Below are positions 52,800-64,000 of a stretch of DNA of 64,000 nucleotides, in pieces. The number at the start of each line of letters is the position of its first letter. Within the stretch, counting starts at the first letter, position 1. Location: the NCBI RefSeq assembly GCF_965363235.1, contig NC_134841.1, forward strand, positions 61,029,078 to 61,093,077, given 5' to 3'. Below the pieces are notes generated by a model. It ran no database searches. It was not told the DNA's origin and saw only the letters and a program-made list of their open reading frames with translations. The translations under genes and the position numbers were made by a program. Source of the DNA: Mytilus galloprovincialis (lineage: Eukaryota; Mollusca; Bivalvia; Mytilida; Mytilidae).

Positions 52800-53500
52800 T
52801 TGAGAAAGGAGTTTTGTAGAAGCTATAAGACGGCAATGGACAATGGATGCCAAATGATGACAGAAAAGCTTCTAACTTAGAGAGGCCTTCATTCAAAGTT
52901 TTCATTTTAAATGTTTTTAGTGTGGGATCAAAAGGAAAAAAAATTATCATTTTGTTTATAGTAGAAAGAATTATGTAAACAACCTTAATTTCTAATAAAC
53001 ATAAGTTGATTTAAAAAAAAATATATAACTACAATGGAATCTTCTTATATATGTCCATAAATTTGTCTCAACAATTTCAAGAGGTTGCCACAACTCCTGA
53101 AAGTAAGGCTGTAGATATATTTGAAGGTAACTTCTGTCATATTTGTCCATTTTACATTTTATGCGAACACAGATTAGCTTGAACAAATTCAGCAAATGTT
53201 GGATCTGTTCTATACAAGGCAAAATATTGTGTACATACTATTTCAAGATTGATTTTCAGTACTTATTAACACTGGCACACAACCATTTCTGCATACATCG
53301 CTTTGTTTATCTGCAGCCCCATGAAAACAACTTGAAAGAACTCTATCAAACTTTTTTTTACCATTTCTGCTATTTCTAATTTTATTATCCTAAAACAAGC
53401 TTTACAGATTTCATCAAAACTTGCACTTATTCAGCAACAGGACATATTGTTCACCTACTATTTTTTGGTATGAATGATTTTGTGAGTTTCACATACCAAA
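52800..53500. other. Nothing recognised
   Basis: AT-rich DNA with no supported gene or repeat. Confidence 0.45.
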
Positions 53501-53502
53501 CT

Positions 53503-54125
53503 AGAGGCTCTCAAGAGCCTGTGTCGCTCACCTTGGTCTATGTGCATATTAACCCATGGATACAGATAAATTCATGACAAAATCGTGTTTTGGTGGTGGT
53601 GATGTGTTTGTAGATCTTACTTTACTGAACATTCTTGTTGCTACAATTATTTCTATCTATAATGAACTTGGCCCAGTAATGACAGTGGAAAATATTTTCT
53701 AAAAATTTACAAAATTTTCAAAAATTTATGAAAATTGTTAAAAATTGACTATAAAGGGCAATCACTCCTTAAGGGGTCAACTGACAATTTTGGTCATGTT
53801 GACTTATGTGTAGATCCTACTTTGCTGAACATTATTGCTCTTTACAGTTTATCTCTATCTATAATAATATTCAAGATAATAACCGAAAACTGCAAAATTT
53901 CCTTAAAATTACTCATTCAAGGGCAGCAACCCAACAACGGGTTGTCTGTTTTGTCTGAAAAATTCAGAGCAGATAGATCTTGACCTGATTAAAATTTAAA
54001 CCCTGTCAGATTTGCTCTAAATGCTTTGGTTTCAAAGATATAAGCCAAAATCTACATTTCACCCCCATGTTCTATTTTTAGCCATGGCAGCCATCTTGGT
54101 TGGTTGGCAGGGTCACCTTTCAGGT
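53503..54125 (-). mobile_element. AGCTCACCT-family repeat, inverted and truncated
   Basis: Starts CTAGAGGCTCTCAAGAGCCT then GTGTCGCTCACCTTGG, the reverse of the 3' end of the copies at 11951 and 35177, and ends within the AAGATGGCTGCC-type block. The AGCTCACCTGGCC end is missing. Confidence 0.65.
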
Positions 54126-54129
54126 CAGG

Positions 54130-54860
54130 TGACCAAAAAACGGACTTCACCATTTCTGCTTATACTATTTGGAGACAGTATGTCAGTATGTGACACATAT
54201 CCCTCTTCATTCTTGAAATAATCTTCCATTCAAAAAAGATGATCTCAGTTAAGACAAAAATGTTCATTCATTGTGAAAAAAATTATATTCTTTGTTCTGA
54301 AAAAAAATTTAACAAGAATTTTTTTTTGATAAGCACAAAAATGGTATGAAATTGGTTTCACTATACATGAAATATTGATCACCTTATTTATTTAAATTCT
54401 AAATAAAGAAAAAGTCAAAATTATATACTTTCAAGTACAACTCTACATCTTGAACACCATAAAACTTTTGTGTTAACCTATTAAACAAGATATATTAAGG
54501 CCTGCTTGTTTCCACACTACTGAGTGTTTATAAAATAAATTCAATTAAAAACAGGGAATCTTAGACATTACTTGAAAATTTTGAATTGTTACAAAGGAAT
54601 AGCAATTTCATTTTTTCTCCCTGAAAATCTACACTGATTTTGTTGGTTAAATAATATCAGTACTGAACTAAAACTAATTGCATGGTAGTACTTATATGTT
54701 TGTTTAGATCTTTGGACAATAATCCAGGCATCACCAATGATACAAATTCATTCCTTTTGTGAGTTATTGTGATGACGGTTTGCTGTCCCATTAATGAATA
54801 CCAAAAATTTGTATTTTTTCTTACCTTTTTTTTTTATAGAAAAATCAAAATCATGATGAT
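54130..54860. other. 3' flank of the PTCD2-like gene
   Basis: AT-rich. No other gene was supported; no clear AATAAA for the minus-strand gene could be singled out. Confidence 0.4.
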
Positions 54861-55091
54861 TTATAGCACTTTTATTTTATGCACCGGGGTACATCTATCA
54901 GATGTAAAATATTCATTTAATTCACATTTGCATATATTAGGAGGATTACTATATAAAGTTTGTGAAAGTTTTTGAAATAATGTCACACAGTTTATTAGTC
55001 CAGCTTCTCGTAAATTGTATTTCATTTCTGTAAATTTCTCTAGAATTTCTGGATCACTATTTCTTTTGACCATGTCATTCAATGCATTTAG
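54861..55091 (-). CDS. PTCD2: PTCD2-like last exon
   Basis: The acceptor is TTATTTCAG. It reads LNALNDMVKRNSDPEILEKF, TEMKYNLREAGLINCVTLFQ and ends CTPVHKIKVL. It corresponds to the human region around VLAKVREKV and LVAKFDEIYG. Confidence 0.82.
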   Translation of the reverse strand, partial: LNALNDMVKRNSDPEILEKFTEMKYNLREAGLINCVTLFQKLSQTLYSNPPNICKCELNEYFTSDRCTPVHKIKVL

Positions 55092-58000
55092 CTGAAATAA
55101 AATAAAAACCATATAGTACTACTAAAACATAATTCAGTACCTTATTAAAATAAATCTTGTAATAATTTTTTTCATATGCTAGTAATAAAAAACTTGTTTA
55201 AAGTAAATAACACAGTATTAACTAGACTTTAGAATCCTGATATATTAAGAGGTGAACATTTTTTTTTTTTTTTTTTTTTTAATCTGAACATATAATCATT
55301 TCCAATTGTTAATCACTTTTTTTATAACTTTTTTTTAAATATTGCAATAAAAAAATGTTTAAATATTGGTAATGACCACTGGCTCTAATAATGAAATATG
55401 TCTCTACAGTAACTATACAATATAAAAAAGAGATATGGTATGATTGCCAAAGAGACAACTCTTCACAAGAGACCAAATGACACAGAAATTAACAACTATA
55501 GGTCACTGTACTGCCTTTAACAATGAGGCCTTTAACAATGAGCAAAGCCCATGCCCATAAAATGATGTGACACTGATGATGATGTGGTAAATCTTTCAAC
55601 TATATACTTTTGATAAGTGGAGGTCTCCTCCAACTTTGGAGGTTTTAAAAGTTAACATCAATGAACTAATCAATACAAAAAATTGATCAAGTTGTCATGC
55701 TAAGCATACTCATAGTTCAAATTATCATCAAACAAGAATTTGAATGTGTTGACAGACTTTGTCAATCTTCTGAACAAATATAAAGGCATTCCCATTCAGT
55801 AGTTCCTGAGAAAAAGGTGACAAAATAAACTTTTTCATTCAACATATGGAAAATTAAGGTATCAGCAAACAGGAAATTAATGTGCGAGTAATACCACCAT
55901 TGATTTACGCCTATAAGTCTTTGATAAATATGCACTTTTCAAAAAAAGTGCAGAATTTATCTGTTTCAAATGAATAAACACTTGCCTTGCATGGGTACAA
56001 ATTGTATCCTGTCAAGTACTATAGACAAATATAAACATGAAATTTAATTGCATATATATGATAATTACAATCACAGGAAGTTAACCAATCAAAATTCACC
56101 CCTTTTTATGGTTTTTATGCTTTAGTAACCATGTGCCTGATGTTCATATGATGAAATCATAACCTTTCAGTCAGTTTAATTTAAGTCTGGAGCTGGCATG
56201 TCAGTTAACTGCTAGTAGTCTGTTGTTTTTTATGTATTATTGTCATTTTGTTTATTTTCTTTGGTTACATCTTCTGACATCAGACTCGGATTTCTCTTGA
56301 ACTGAATTTTAATTTGCGTATTGTTATGCGTTTACTTTACTACATTGGTTAGAGGTATAGGGGGAGGGTTGAGATCTCACAAACATGTTTAACCCCGTCG
56401 CATTTTTGCGCCTGTCCCAAGTCAGGAGCCTCTGGCCTTTGTTAGTCTTGTATTATTTTAATTTTAGTTTCTTGTGTACAATTTGGAAATTAGTATGGCG
56501 TTCATTATCACTGGACTAGTATATATTTGTTTAGGGGCCAGCTGAAGGACGCCTCTGGGTGCGGGAATTTCTTGCTACATTGAAGACCTGTTGGTGACCC
56601 TCTGCTGTTGTTTTTTATTTGGTCAAGTTGTTGTTTCTTTGAGACATTCCCCATTTCCATTCTCAACTTTAACCTCAAGTTTCCAAAATATTTTATACAA
56701 ACACCAAATAAAATAAACGGCTGTGCCATGAGCACATGATACGCCCATCACATTTTCAAAGAATAAAGATCAATACAGTTCAATTAATTCTCAATGTCAT
56801 ATTAGAAATTTATGAAAATCAAAAGGGAGCTTACATCTGACAATAGATATAAACAATTTACCAAAGTTTTATGAGAATTGCTAAACTGGAAAATCCTCCC
56901 TTTTTTTAATGAATAAAACCCCATAACTCAGAAACGTAAAAAGCAAAATTTATAAAATTAAGTTTCATAAGAAATGCTGAAAGCATTTTTGAGCTTAAGT
57001 CAGAAAACTTGAAAATCATACTTTTTTATTGAATAAAAACCCTGTAACTCAGAAACATAAAATCTAAAATTTATAAAAATCAAAAGGGAGCTCATGTCAC
57101 CACAATTTCTTGCAAGTTGATGATAGCATTCTGGAGTTATTGTCTGAAATTTGGAAATTCCACCTTTTTTTTAATGAATAAAACCCCATAACTTGAAAAC
57201 ATTAAATCTAAAATTTATAAAAAACAATAGGGAGCTCACGTCAATAGATATTAACAATTCATTAAAGTTTTATGCAAAATGGTTAAAGAGTTTCTGAGTT
57301 AATGTCCGACATGTTGACAACAGACGAACAGACAGATGGACAACGGTATACCATAATACGTCCTGTAAAAGGGTGTATAAAAAGATAGGTGCTTTGATGC
57401 ACCCAAGATATAAATATATGTTTATGACTCAGAATTTTGTTCCGAAATGAAATGCAGGATTAACTTCCTTCAACAGTGAAATTCAAGGGAATATTTTTTT
57501 TCAACCCTTTTTTGTTATTAAACCAGATGTGATGTACTATGATTTGGTGGTATTACACCTATGACAGTTTGGAAAAGCATTGACACATTTCATCTCATTT
57601 TGTAATCTGCTGAACAAATGTGATGTCATTGTGTGAAGAAGTTCCTGACAAAAAAGAGTGATTAAAATAATTGTTAGACAAAGGAAGGGACAATGATATT
57701 GCAATAAACCCCCCCCCCCCCCCTCCTCACAAAAGCAAGATTTCAAATTGATATTTGTGATGCAAAGTGTTGATATAGCAATCCTATTGAGAACATGTAC
57801 CGTGTCCTAGTGTCCTATGATGAAGACATAAATATCAATCAGTTTAATCCAGGTCTGGAGCTGGCATGTCAGTAACTGCTAGTAGTCTCTTGTTATTTAT
57901 GTATTATTGTCATTTTGTTTATTTTCTTTTGTTTCATATTCTGACATTGGACTCTGACTTCTCTTAAACTGAGTTTTACTATGTGTATGGTTGTGCGTTT

Positions 58001-61000
58001 GTTTTTTCTACATTGGCTAGAGGTATAGGGGGAGGGTTGAGATCTCAAAAAACATGTTTAACCCCGCCACAATTTTGCGCCTGTCCCAAGGCAGGAGTCT
58101 TGTATGATTTTTTATTTTATTTTCTTGTGTATAATTCGGAGTTTAATATGATGTCCATTATCACTGAACTAGTATACATATTTATTTAGGGGTTACATAT
58201 TTGTTTAGGGGCCAGCTGAAGGACACCTCTGGGTCATTCTCAATTTTACTGTGTGTTCATTTATTTTTGTGGGTTGAGGAAAACTTGCATGTTCGTGTAT
58301 ATTTATCTTCGTGGTTTTGGCAAAGTCTGCATTAACACCTTTATAAAATATGTAATTTGTTGAACATTGAAATTTGTGGTCCCCCTGTACCCACGAAAAT
58401 TGGTATCTAAGGAATATTAATGAATCCACAGTATACTGATAACAAACTTACACATTCTGGGTAAATTCTAATTGGCTTTTTAAAGGTTTCACCTTCATGA
58501 CCTATCTGATTATGGAATGAATCTAACATTTGAAATGCTTCATAAACTTTATCTAACTTTGCCAGTGCCATGACCTGAAATAAACAGTAAAATAATCATT
58601 AAATGTACATCATGTACATTCTTCATCATTTGAAGCAATTCAATAATTTCTGTGCACTTAAATTCAACAGGAGTAAGTGAACTCATTTATTGATATATTT
58701 CCTATTGTTTACACTTGTGCAGAGTAATGTAAACTAGAGGCTTCCATGAACCTGTATTGCTTACTTGTACCTGGCATTTTTGCATAAAATTGATACAATG
58801 CAATAAGGCTATTTCCAATTCTTCACGCAACACATACAATAAATAGAGAATGTGTCCATGGGACACAGATGATCCCCCTCACTTGCGTATAACACTATAA
58901 AGAGACATAACTCAAAAAAGGTAAAAGTGACGCCACCAAAATACGAACTTGATCTGAGTTTTGTGGTAATAATTTTTGTGTATAAGTTTCACAACATTTG
59001 GTTGAGACAAGCTGAAGTTTGAGAACCAAAACCATTTCAGGAAATACATACAGAGGGACAAGGGTAATACTTAATGTCCCCTCCACTGCTGTGGGGGGCT
59101 TAAAAATGTGACGAAATCAACATTCAAGTAAAAAATTTCATTTAAGGACAACATCTCTAATAATCAGTTAATATTGATGTCTGCTATATACCTATTTGTT
59201 GTTTTTTTATTTTGCTTATCACTTTTGCTAGTACAGTTTCTCTACATCTGTTATAGTTTCAGTATAATGCACAAAATTAGGTCAAAGTTTGTGACTTTAT
59301 TTTGATGAAAAATGATAAGGTTCACAAATAAAAAATTGGGAAAACATTTCTCAAACAATTCCATTATAAAAAGTGCACAACTTCATAACATGGACAATCA
59401 TCTTGTGTCGTTTCAGAGATCTGGGATGAAAACTGTAGGGGAATTTGATTACACAAATTTTCAAGTAGATACACATTGTTGAGAAAGGGATTTCCCTAGC
59501 TTTTTAAGAGTTTTAAAGTAATTTAGTGTTTCCTGCAGCTTTTAAAAAGGGCAGGGTAATTGTTAGCTCAGAGGGCACATTAGGCGCGATGGACAACAAT
59601 TTTAGGGCACTTACTTAACATAAACAGGCAATTTCTATAAAATGGATTCATTTAAAACATACTAGTTTAATATTATAAAAAGGACATATACATCTGTAAT
59701 CAATCATTAAAACAAATTGTTAAACAAGAAAAAGTGTTTAAAACATATATATATGAAATATTTAAAACAATAAACACAATTAAAAACAAAATCAGTTCTT
59801 TAAAAACAAGAAAGCACTATGTCATATACATGTATATAAAAATATTGCTTTGGTCATATCAATTGTCATTGACAAATCCTCCTTTTTTTCCCTAAAAACA
59901 GGTTGACACATTCCCTGATATCCAGGGTAATTTTTAGTAACCAAAATTTATTAAATTACAAAAAAAAAATAACTTTACAAATTAACCCCTTCCCCTCTAC
60001 ACCGTTTTCCAAATTAAATTAATATAGATACAACAAGTGTTACTACTTTCATAGCACTACCATATCAGCTGTTTATTTTAAATGTCTATAAATAGCCAGA
60101 CATAGTTGTCTGTTACTTAGGTGTTTTCCCAAGTATTTTTCCCGCCTAAAATGATCATGTGACATGTTTGTAAACAAAAGAAAACATTTGATCAAGGAAT
60201 TCATTTATTTTCTGGATTATTCTGCTTTTAATAATTTAGTTTGGATTTTTATTCATTTCATTTAAGGTACAGTCAAGCATTTGTATCTAAAAAATAGTTT
60301 GAAAAGAATTTTTACTTTTCAATTTGACAAATGTCTCATGATCGCCGTTCATTGGCTTGTTCAACCATGCAAACAATGTAAATTATGTAAATTAGAAATC
60401 TATCAGCTGTAAAAAAAAAATTATCTAAGCATCACATCGATGTTTTTTCATTAATCTTCTAGACAAAACGATGTTTCTGGGACTTGGGGGATACAATCAG
60501 GACCCGTGATTAGTATCTGTATTCACTATTCAATCTATTGCAGTTTGCTAATCAGCTGATTACGAAATCGATTACAAAATGGCGACCTAGTGAACTTTTG
60601 TTTTGAAGGGAAATAACTCGAGCGGTATTCATAAAATATGTCTTTCAGTACCGGTTGTTAATTACGATGATAAAGGCATGGCGTCAGGAATTTCGACAAA
60701 ATTAGGGCAGGGCGCCAATTTTTTTTCCCAAAAAGGGCAGGGCGTCGAGAAATCGCGGCAGGGCGCCATTACACGCCAAAACCACCTGTAGGAAACACTA
60801 TAATTGCGTTATTTATTTTGGATTCTGTTTTAATGGTTAAATCTTTACAGCATTACAATGCATATAACAAGTATAATAGATCTGTTAGTATTTTTGGTTG
60901 CCATCTTGGTACTCGAAAAGCCTATTGAAAACTTGGAATATTCTAGTAACAAAAGAAGTTGTCACTTTTATAGTTTATTCCTTATATAAGGAAATCTATT

Positions 61001-64000
61001 ACTACTATTTGAATCTATAACACCTTTTAGTTGTATAATGTGAGACTTGTACATCAAAATAGACAAGAAGAATTATTACTATTACTTACTCTTATTGCTG
61101 AGTTTATATTATTTATGGAATGACTTTCAGAACCAAGCTGTAGAATATTCAATGCCAGATTAGGATCATCCTGAAACAAATGTCGCGACAGTTCATATAG
61201 TATTAGTCTAAAATGATTCTATATTGTACATTCTTCTATGTTACTATAGTTATTTTTTACAGGAATAACATGTAAGAGGGAGTTCTTTTACTTTTGCTCT
61301 TTGAAAATTTGGGGTTGATGTCAGAACTCAGAAGAAGGGTAAACCTTGGTAAGGATTTTCAAAACTAGTCAACATCAAACACAAATTAAATGTTCACATA
61401 TGGTTTAAAGTCTGGTACCTAACACCTTGACTAAAATTAATTTGGCTCGTTTTATTTTCATAAAATTTTGACAAAATATTTACTTTGACCCTTTGATAAC
61501 CATATAAAAATTTCAAAAAACTTGAACCAATCACTTTCTCGTTAAAATTTCATAGGATAAATAGCAGTTTGACAAACACTAATTTTGATCTTTAAGAAGC
61601 TTAATCTTTCCTTAACAATACAATGTGATTAAAACGTTAAGTTGATTTTACAGAGTTATCACCCTGTAGTGTTAGGTACCACCTTAAAAATATTGAAGGC
61701 CTAAATATTCACCTCTACATGTCTTTCTGGATTTATTGTTTTGTTGAGATACTGACCATGTCTATTCATGTATATCAAAATCATCAATTCCATATTTTTG
61801 TCGAGTCCAATTGCTCAATTAGATATTTTAGCATGTTCTTTGAACAAAATTTAATCCTAGCTCTGTAGTTATAACATTAGTATAGAATAACTAATCAAAT
61901 AATTCAAATATAAAAAAAACATATTCTTTAAGTGTCTGAACAACCCGTTAAATCATGAATGTGTTTAACTTTACCTATTGTTCAACCAGATTGTAAAATT
62001 GACAATACAATTGGGACATTTAAAAGAGGGACGAAAGATACCAAAGGGACAGTCAAACTCATAAATCTAAAACAAACTGACAACTCCATGGCTAAATATG
62101 AAAAAGACAAACAGAAAAACAATAGTACACACGACACAACATAGAAATTAAATTGATCAGTTGGTATTTTGAGAGTTGAATGCTACCTGTATTGTTTTTT
62201 GGCCACACAACCCAATCTTGTCAAATTTACGAACTGGTTGAACAATAGGTAAAGTTAAACGGCAACACTTTCGGCCAAGTCACAGAATTTATCAGGGTTG
62301 CTTTTATAACAAGTTGAATATTTTTGAATATTTGATACATGACATACTGCTAAATAGTTGCATCTGTCATGTCTGTATTATTATACCTGTCTTAGAGCTA
62401 AAGCTGCAGCAAATGCTCGTGCCTTTGGTGGTGTCACGGTTATATCTTGTAAATATTTGTCACGTATGATTTCAACAGCTTTCTCCAAAGCTTCCTGTGT
62501 ATTCTAAAAACAAAATTGAATACTGTAACAAAATTAAAGTAAAAAAAGGAAAAAACACAGATATTCTTCTCTTGATTGGCATTTCTTTTAGGGATGTAAT
62601 CTCGGTAAGGAATTACTAATCGAGTACTTGTTGGTTTTACCTATAGTTAATCAAGTTCTTACTAAAATATCTACAAAATGGGAACACAAATTCTGCAACA
62701 ATGGATCAGGAATTACTCAAAAGAATTATCACTGGTGTGTGTGTGCATTATACATTGTAATTAAGCAGTATAAACACTTTGATGTGTTTGTCATCACTTT
62801 CCGTCACATACATCCAAGAAAAACGAAATTGAATTAATGTTGTTGTAAATATGTGTAACCATTTGCTTTGTATCTATCCTCATGACCCTTGAATTTCTGA
62901 CATTTTTGAAAGGTTTTATTGGTGTAACTACACCCCTACTACCTTCCCTTTAATACCCTGCCTGAAAAAAAACTGGACCAGCGCCTGATAATTAATATGT
63001 ATGCACATTAAAAGCTTTATAGGCTGTGCTTTTTATTTTAAATGTGAAATGCAATAAAATACTTACTAAATTATATAAAGCTGCCATGACCAGTGTCATA
63101 TGATTTGTAAGTTTTTGTTCATTAAAATAATCTATTTCTTCATAAGTTCTCACAACTTTCTCATATTCTTCTGTCTTGAATAGTAAATCCATATACACAT
63201 CAATCACAGAATTGTTATACAGAAAATTCCTCATGGTGGACTGAAAATATAGACATGATAGATAGTATTCGTCATAAAATGTCTAAATACATTTCAACAT
63301 TAATTTTCATATCATTAATTGTGGTGCTTTTTTTTTGTTGTTGTTGCTCAAATTTCATAAATAACACAGCTCTTTGGCTTTGCATCAATTAGTTTCAGAC
63401 CAGTCATTGTCAGACGCCAACAGACAGTTAGTTAACAGCATAAAACAAGGTACGCTCCATAGTGGTTTTTCTATTACCAGTATTGAGTAAGTAATCTATA
63501 AATACAAAATTTGGAAAATATTCATCAAAATAATAACTTAGTAACTTATTTAAAAAAAATCCAAGGTCTACTTAGATTACAGAAGTAATTTCACCTGATA
63601 AACCTACAAAACTTAAGAAGTCGTGTCATCAGAAGATAAATTCAAAAGCAAATTCTGTTGTTTTCATATGTCTTATAATAATTTTTTGCAATAAAAAAAT
63701 ATATAATTAAGGCAACTTTAGTTTACTAGTAAATGTTATATCCTATTCTTCAAAAACTAAGATTTCTTTCCAGATTTAGGACTCCAATTCAAGAAGACCT
63801 TTGACAGTGATTTACACAAAACTCTTTAGCATTTGCTCAAGTTTGAGCTGGAAATCTGAAAAATATTATAAATGGTGATCATACGCATTCTAGCATTATT
63901 GAAATAAAAACCTTGGCAATTTTTCAATGTGTTACCTGATAACTTGAGTATGCTTTAACAAATCTTTAGAAAATTTACAAACCTTTTTATTCAATAACAT
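54861..64000 (-). CDS. PTCD2: PTCD2-like pentatricopeptide-repeat protein, 3' part of gene (six exons)
   Basis: PTCD2 is a mitochondrial PPR protein involved in processing or stability of mitochondrial transcripts, notably cytochrome b in mouse. In coding order the exons are 64000-63983 (cut by the window), 63240-63067, 62503-62387, 61170-61090, 58574-58452 and 55091-54861. All junctions are phase 0 with GT-AG introns, giving about 248 residues to TAA at 54861-54863. The text MRNFLYNNSVIDVYMDLLF aligns with human LRGFFSDSTSFNILMDMLF, and ARAFAAALALRQDDPNLALN with human ASCFAVALALNQNEMAKA. Human PTCD2 is about 390 residues, so the N-terminal exons lie beyond the right edge. Introns contain SINE-like, Penelope-like and MITE insertions. 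Confidence 0.85.
55428..55560 (+). mobile_element. SINE-like dispersed repeat, subfamily 2, truncated
   Basis: Starts AAAGAGATATGGTATGATTG, has AGACAACTCTTCACAAGAGA and ACAATGAGCAAAGCCCATGC, with a short internal duplication of CCTTTAACAATGAG. Confidence 0.55.
56330..56690 (+). mobile_element. Penelope-like 3' tail copy
   Basis: Reversed copy of the non-coding tail seen at 21040-21500: AGAGGTATAGGGGGAGGGTT, GTTTAACCCCGTCGCATTTT, GCCTGTCCCAAGTCAGGAGC and GGCCAGCTGAAGGACGCC. No coding part. Confidence 0.6.
56870..57370. repeat. Degenerate units with AAACCCCATAACTC
   Basis: Three to four diverged units hold AATAAAACCCCATAACTCAG, AAACGTAAAAAGCAAAATTTAT and AAAAGGGAGCTCA-type text. The stretch ends with AACAGACGAACAGACAGATG. 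A related phrase (CAGTAGTTCCTGAGAAAAAG) is near 55797. Confidence 0.5.
57840..58240 (+). mobile_element. Penelope-like 3' tail copy, more diverged
   Basis: Same words as 56330-56690 (AGAGGTATAGGGGGAGGGTT, TTTAACCCCGCCACAATTTT, GGGGCCAGCTGAAGGACACC), with a short tandem duplication of TTTGTTTAGGGG-like text near 58180. Confidence 0.6.
58235..58435. mobile_element. MITE, same family as 23460-23630
   Basis: Inverted ends around TTTTTGTGGGTTGAGGAAAA on the left and ATTAATGAATCCACAGTATA on the right, with inward CCACGAAAATT text. It lies next to the PTCD2-like exon at 58452. Confidence 0.5.
58452..58574 (-). CDS. PTCD2: PTCD2-like exon
   Basis: The acceptor is TTATTTCAG and the donor GAATGT|GTAAGT. 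It reads VMALAKLDKVYEAFQMLDSF then HNQIGHEGETFKKPIRI, 41 codons, phase 0. Confidence 0.83.
58580..59520. other. Intron, nothing recognised
   Basis: AT-rich intron of the PTCD2-like gene; a short stretch near 58735 (AACTAGAGGCTTCCATGAACC) is a scrap of the AGCTCACCT family end. Confidence 0.4.
59524..60800. mobile_element. hAT-like non-autonomous DNA element (about 1.28 kb)
   Basis: The left end is TAGTGTTTCCTGCAG and the right end, reversed, TAGTGTTTCCTACAG, 14 of 15 bases matching. Subterminal blocks rich in GGGCAGGG sit at both ends (AAAAAGGGCAGGGTAATTG; AAAAAGGGCAGGGCGTCG). The TAGTGTTTCC end type is known from hAT transposons. No transposase frame was found, and an 8-base target duplication is not clear. 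It lies in an intron of the PTCD2-like gene. Confidence 0.6.
61090..61170 (-). CDS. PTCD2: PTCD2-like exon
   Basis: The acceptor is TTGTTTCAG and the donor ATAAGA|GTAAGT. It reads DDPNLALNILQLGSESHSIN then NINSAIR, 27 codons, phase 0. Confidence 0.85.
61180..61930 (+). repeat. Sequence shared with the left edge of the window
   Basis: TTCATATAGTATTAGTCTAA and AATGATTCTATATTGTACAT at 61193-61233 recur at 20-60, and the region near 61800-61920 resembles 85-230 (GAGCC/GAGTCCAATTG, ATAACTAATCAAA). About 480 bases are present here that are absent there. It is probably a dispersed repeat rather than a gene. Confidence 0.5.
62026..62150 (+). mobile_element. Fragment of the 43441-44010 Penelope-like family
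   Basis: AGAGGGACGAAAGATACCAA, AGGGACAGTCAAACTCATAA and CAACTCCATGGCTAAATATG match the same words near 43470-43560. The open frame here is incidental. Confidence 0.5.
62387..62503 (-). CDS. PTCD2: PTCD2-like exon
   Basis: The acceptor is TTGTTTTTAG and the donor AGACAG|GTATAA. It reads NTQEALEKAVEIIRDKYLQD then ITVTPPKARAFAAALALRQ. The AFAAALALRQ stretch is the clearest match to human PTCD2 (CFAVALALNQ). Confidence 0.87.
63067..63240 (-). CDS. PTCD2: PTCD2-like exon
   Basis: The acceptor is ATATTTTCAG and the donor AATTTA|GTAAGT. It reads STMRNFLYNNSVIDVYMDLL, FKTEEYEKVVRTYEEIDYFN and EQKLTNHMTLVMAALYNL, two PPR-like helical hairpins. Confidence 0.87.
63241..63982. other. Intron of the PTCD2-like gene
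   Basis: AT-rich; nothing recognised. Confidence 0.5.
63983..64000 (-). CDS. PTCD2: PTCD2-like exon, cut by the window edge
   Basis: The visible six codons read MLLNKK before the donor AAAAAG|GTTTGT. Joined to the next exon this gives MLLNKKSTMRNFLYNN, aligning with human ELMKDQHLRGFF. Confidence 0.65.

Noticed and set aside
57537-57746. Minus-strand frame with a Gly-rich start
   Set aside because: The Gly run comes from a C homopolymer and the rest lies in a dispersed repeat.

Overview
The window looks like nuclear DNA of a bivalve mollusc, most likely a mussel of the Mytilus type. This is inferred from AT-rich, intron-rich animal gene structure with GT-AG introns, intronless B-box/TRIM genes, and dense molluscan-style repeats: hammerhead-ribozyme tandem units, Penelope-like fragments, SINE-like elements, the AGCTCACCT family and many MITEs. 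No database search was possible, so names rest on remembered family sequences.

Layout. 1-6058 is the left copy of a large direct duplication and carries a B-box gene on the minus strand with one in-frame stop. 7056-24383 (+) holds the last eleven exons of SERAC1, a mitochondria/ER-contact serine lipase-fold protein; upstream exons lie outside or were not found. Its introns are full of repeats, and one holds a 68-base tandem array that copies a splice acceptor plus the start of the next exon. 25440-35145 is the right copy of the duplication, enlarged by insertions, with an intact 570-codon B-box gene (33187-34899, minus). 35177-46720 is mostly mobile DNA: an AGCTCACCT repeat, a 3.7 kb terminal-inverted-repeat element with a LINE inside it, two spliced exons of an unidentified gene, Penelope-like remnants and SINE-like copies. 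47924-49795 (minus) is an intact single-exon RING/B-box TRIM gene. 54861-64000 (minus) holds the last six exons of a PTCD2-like mitochondrial pentatricopeptide-repeat protein, whose gene enters from the right edge.

SERAC1 and PTCD2 both act in mitochondria, but they are on opposite strands about 30 kb apart and nothing suggests joint control. The B-box/TRIM genes belong to a family greatly expanded in bivalves and often linked to innate immunity.

The most interesting signals are: (a) hammerhead ribozymes in 347-356-base tandem units at three places, with two more diverged hammerhead-like sequences; (b) the 13-fold repeated SERAC1 splice acceptor; (c) a second, partial SERAC1 exon copy that brings a better donor site out of frame; (d) a sharp identity step in the B-box gene duplication that suggests gene conversion; and (e) a core sequence shared by two otherwise different repeat families.
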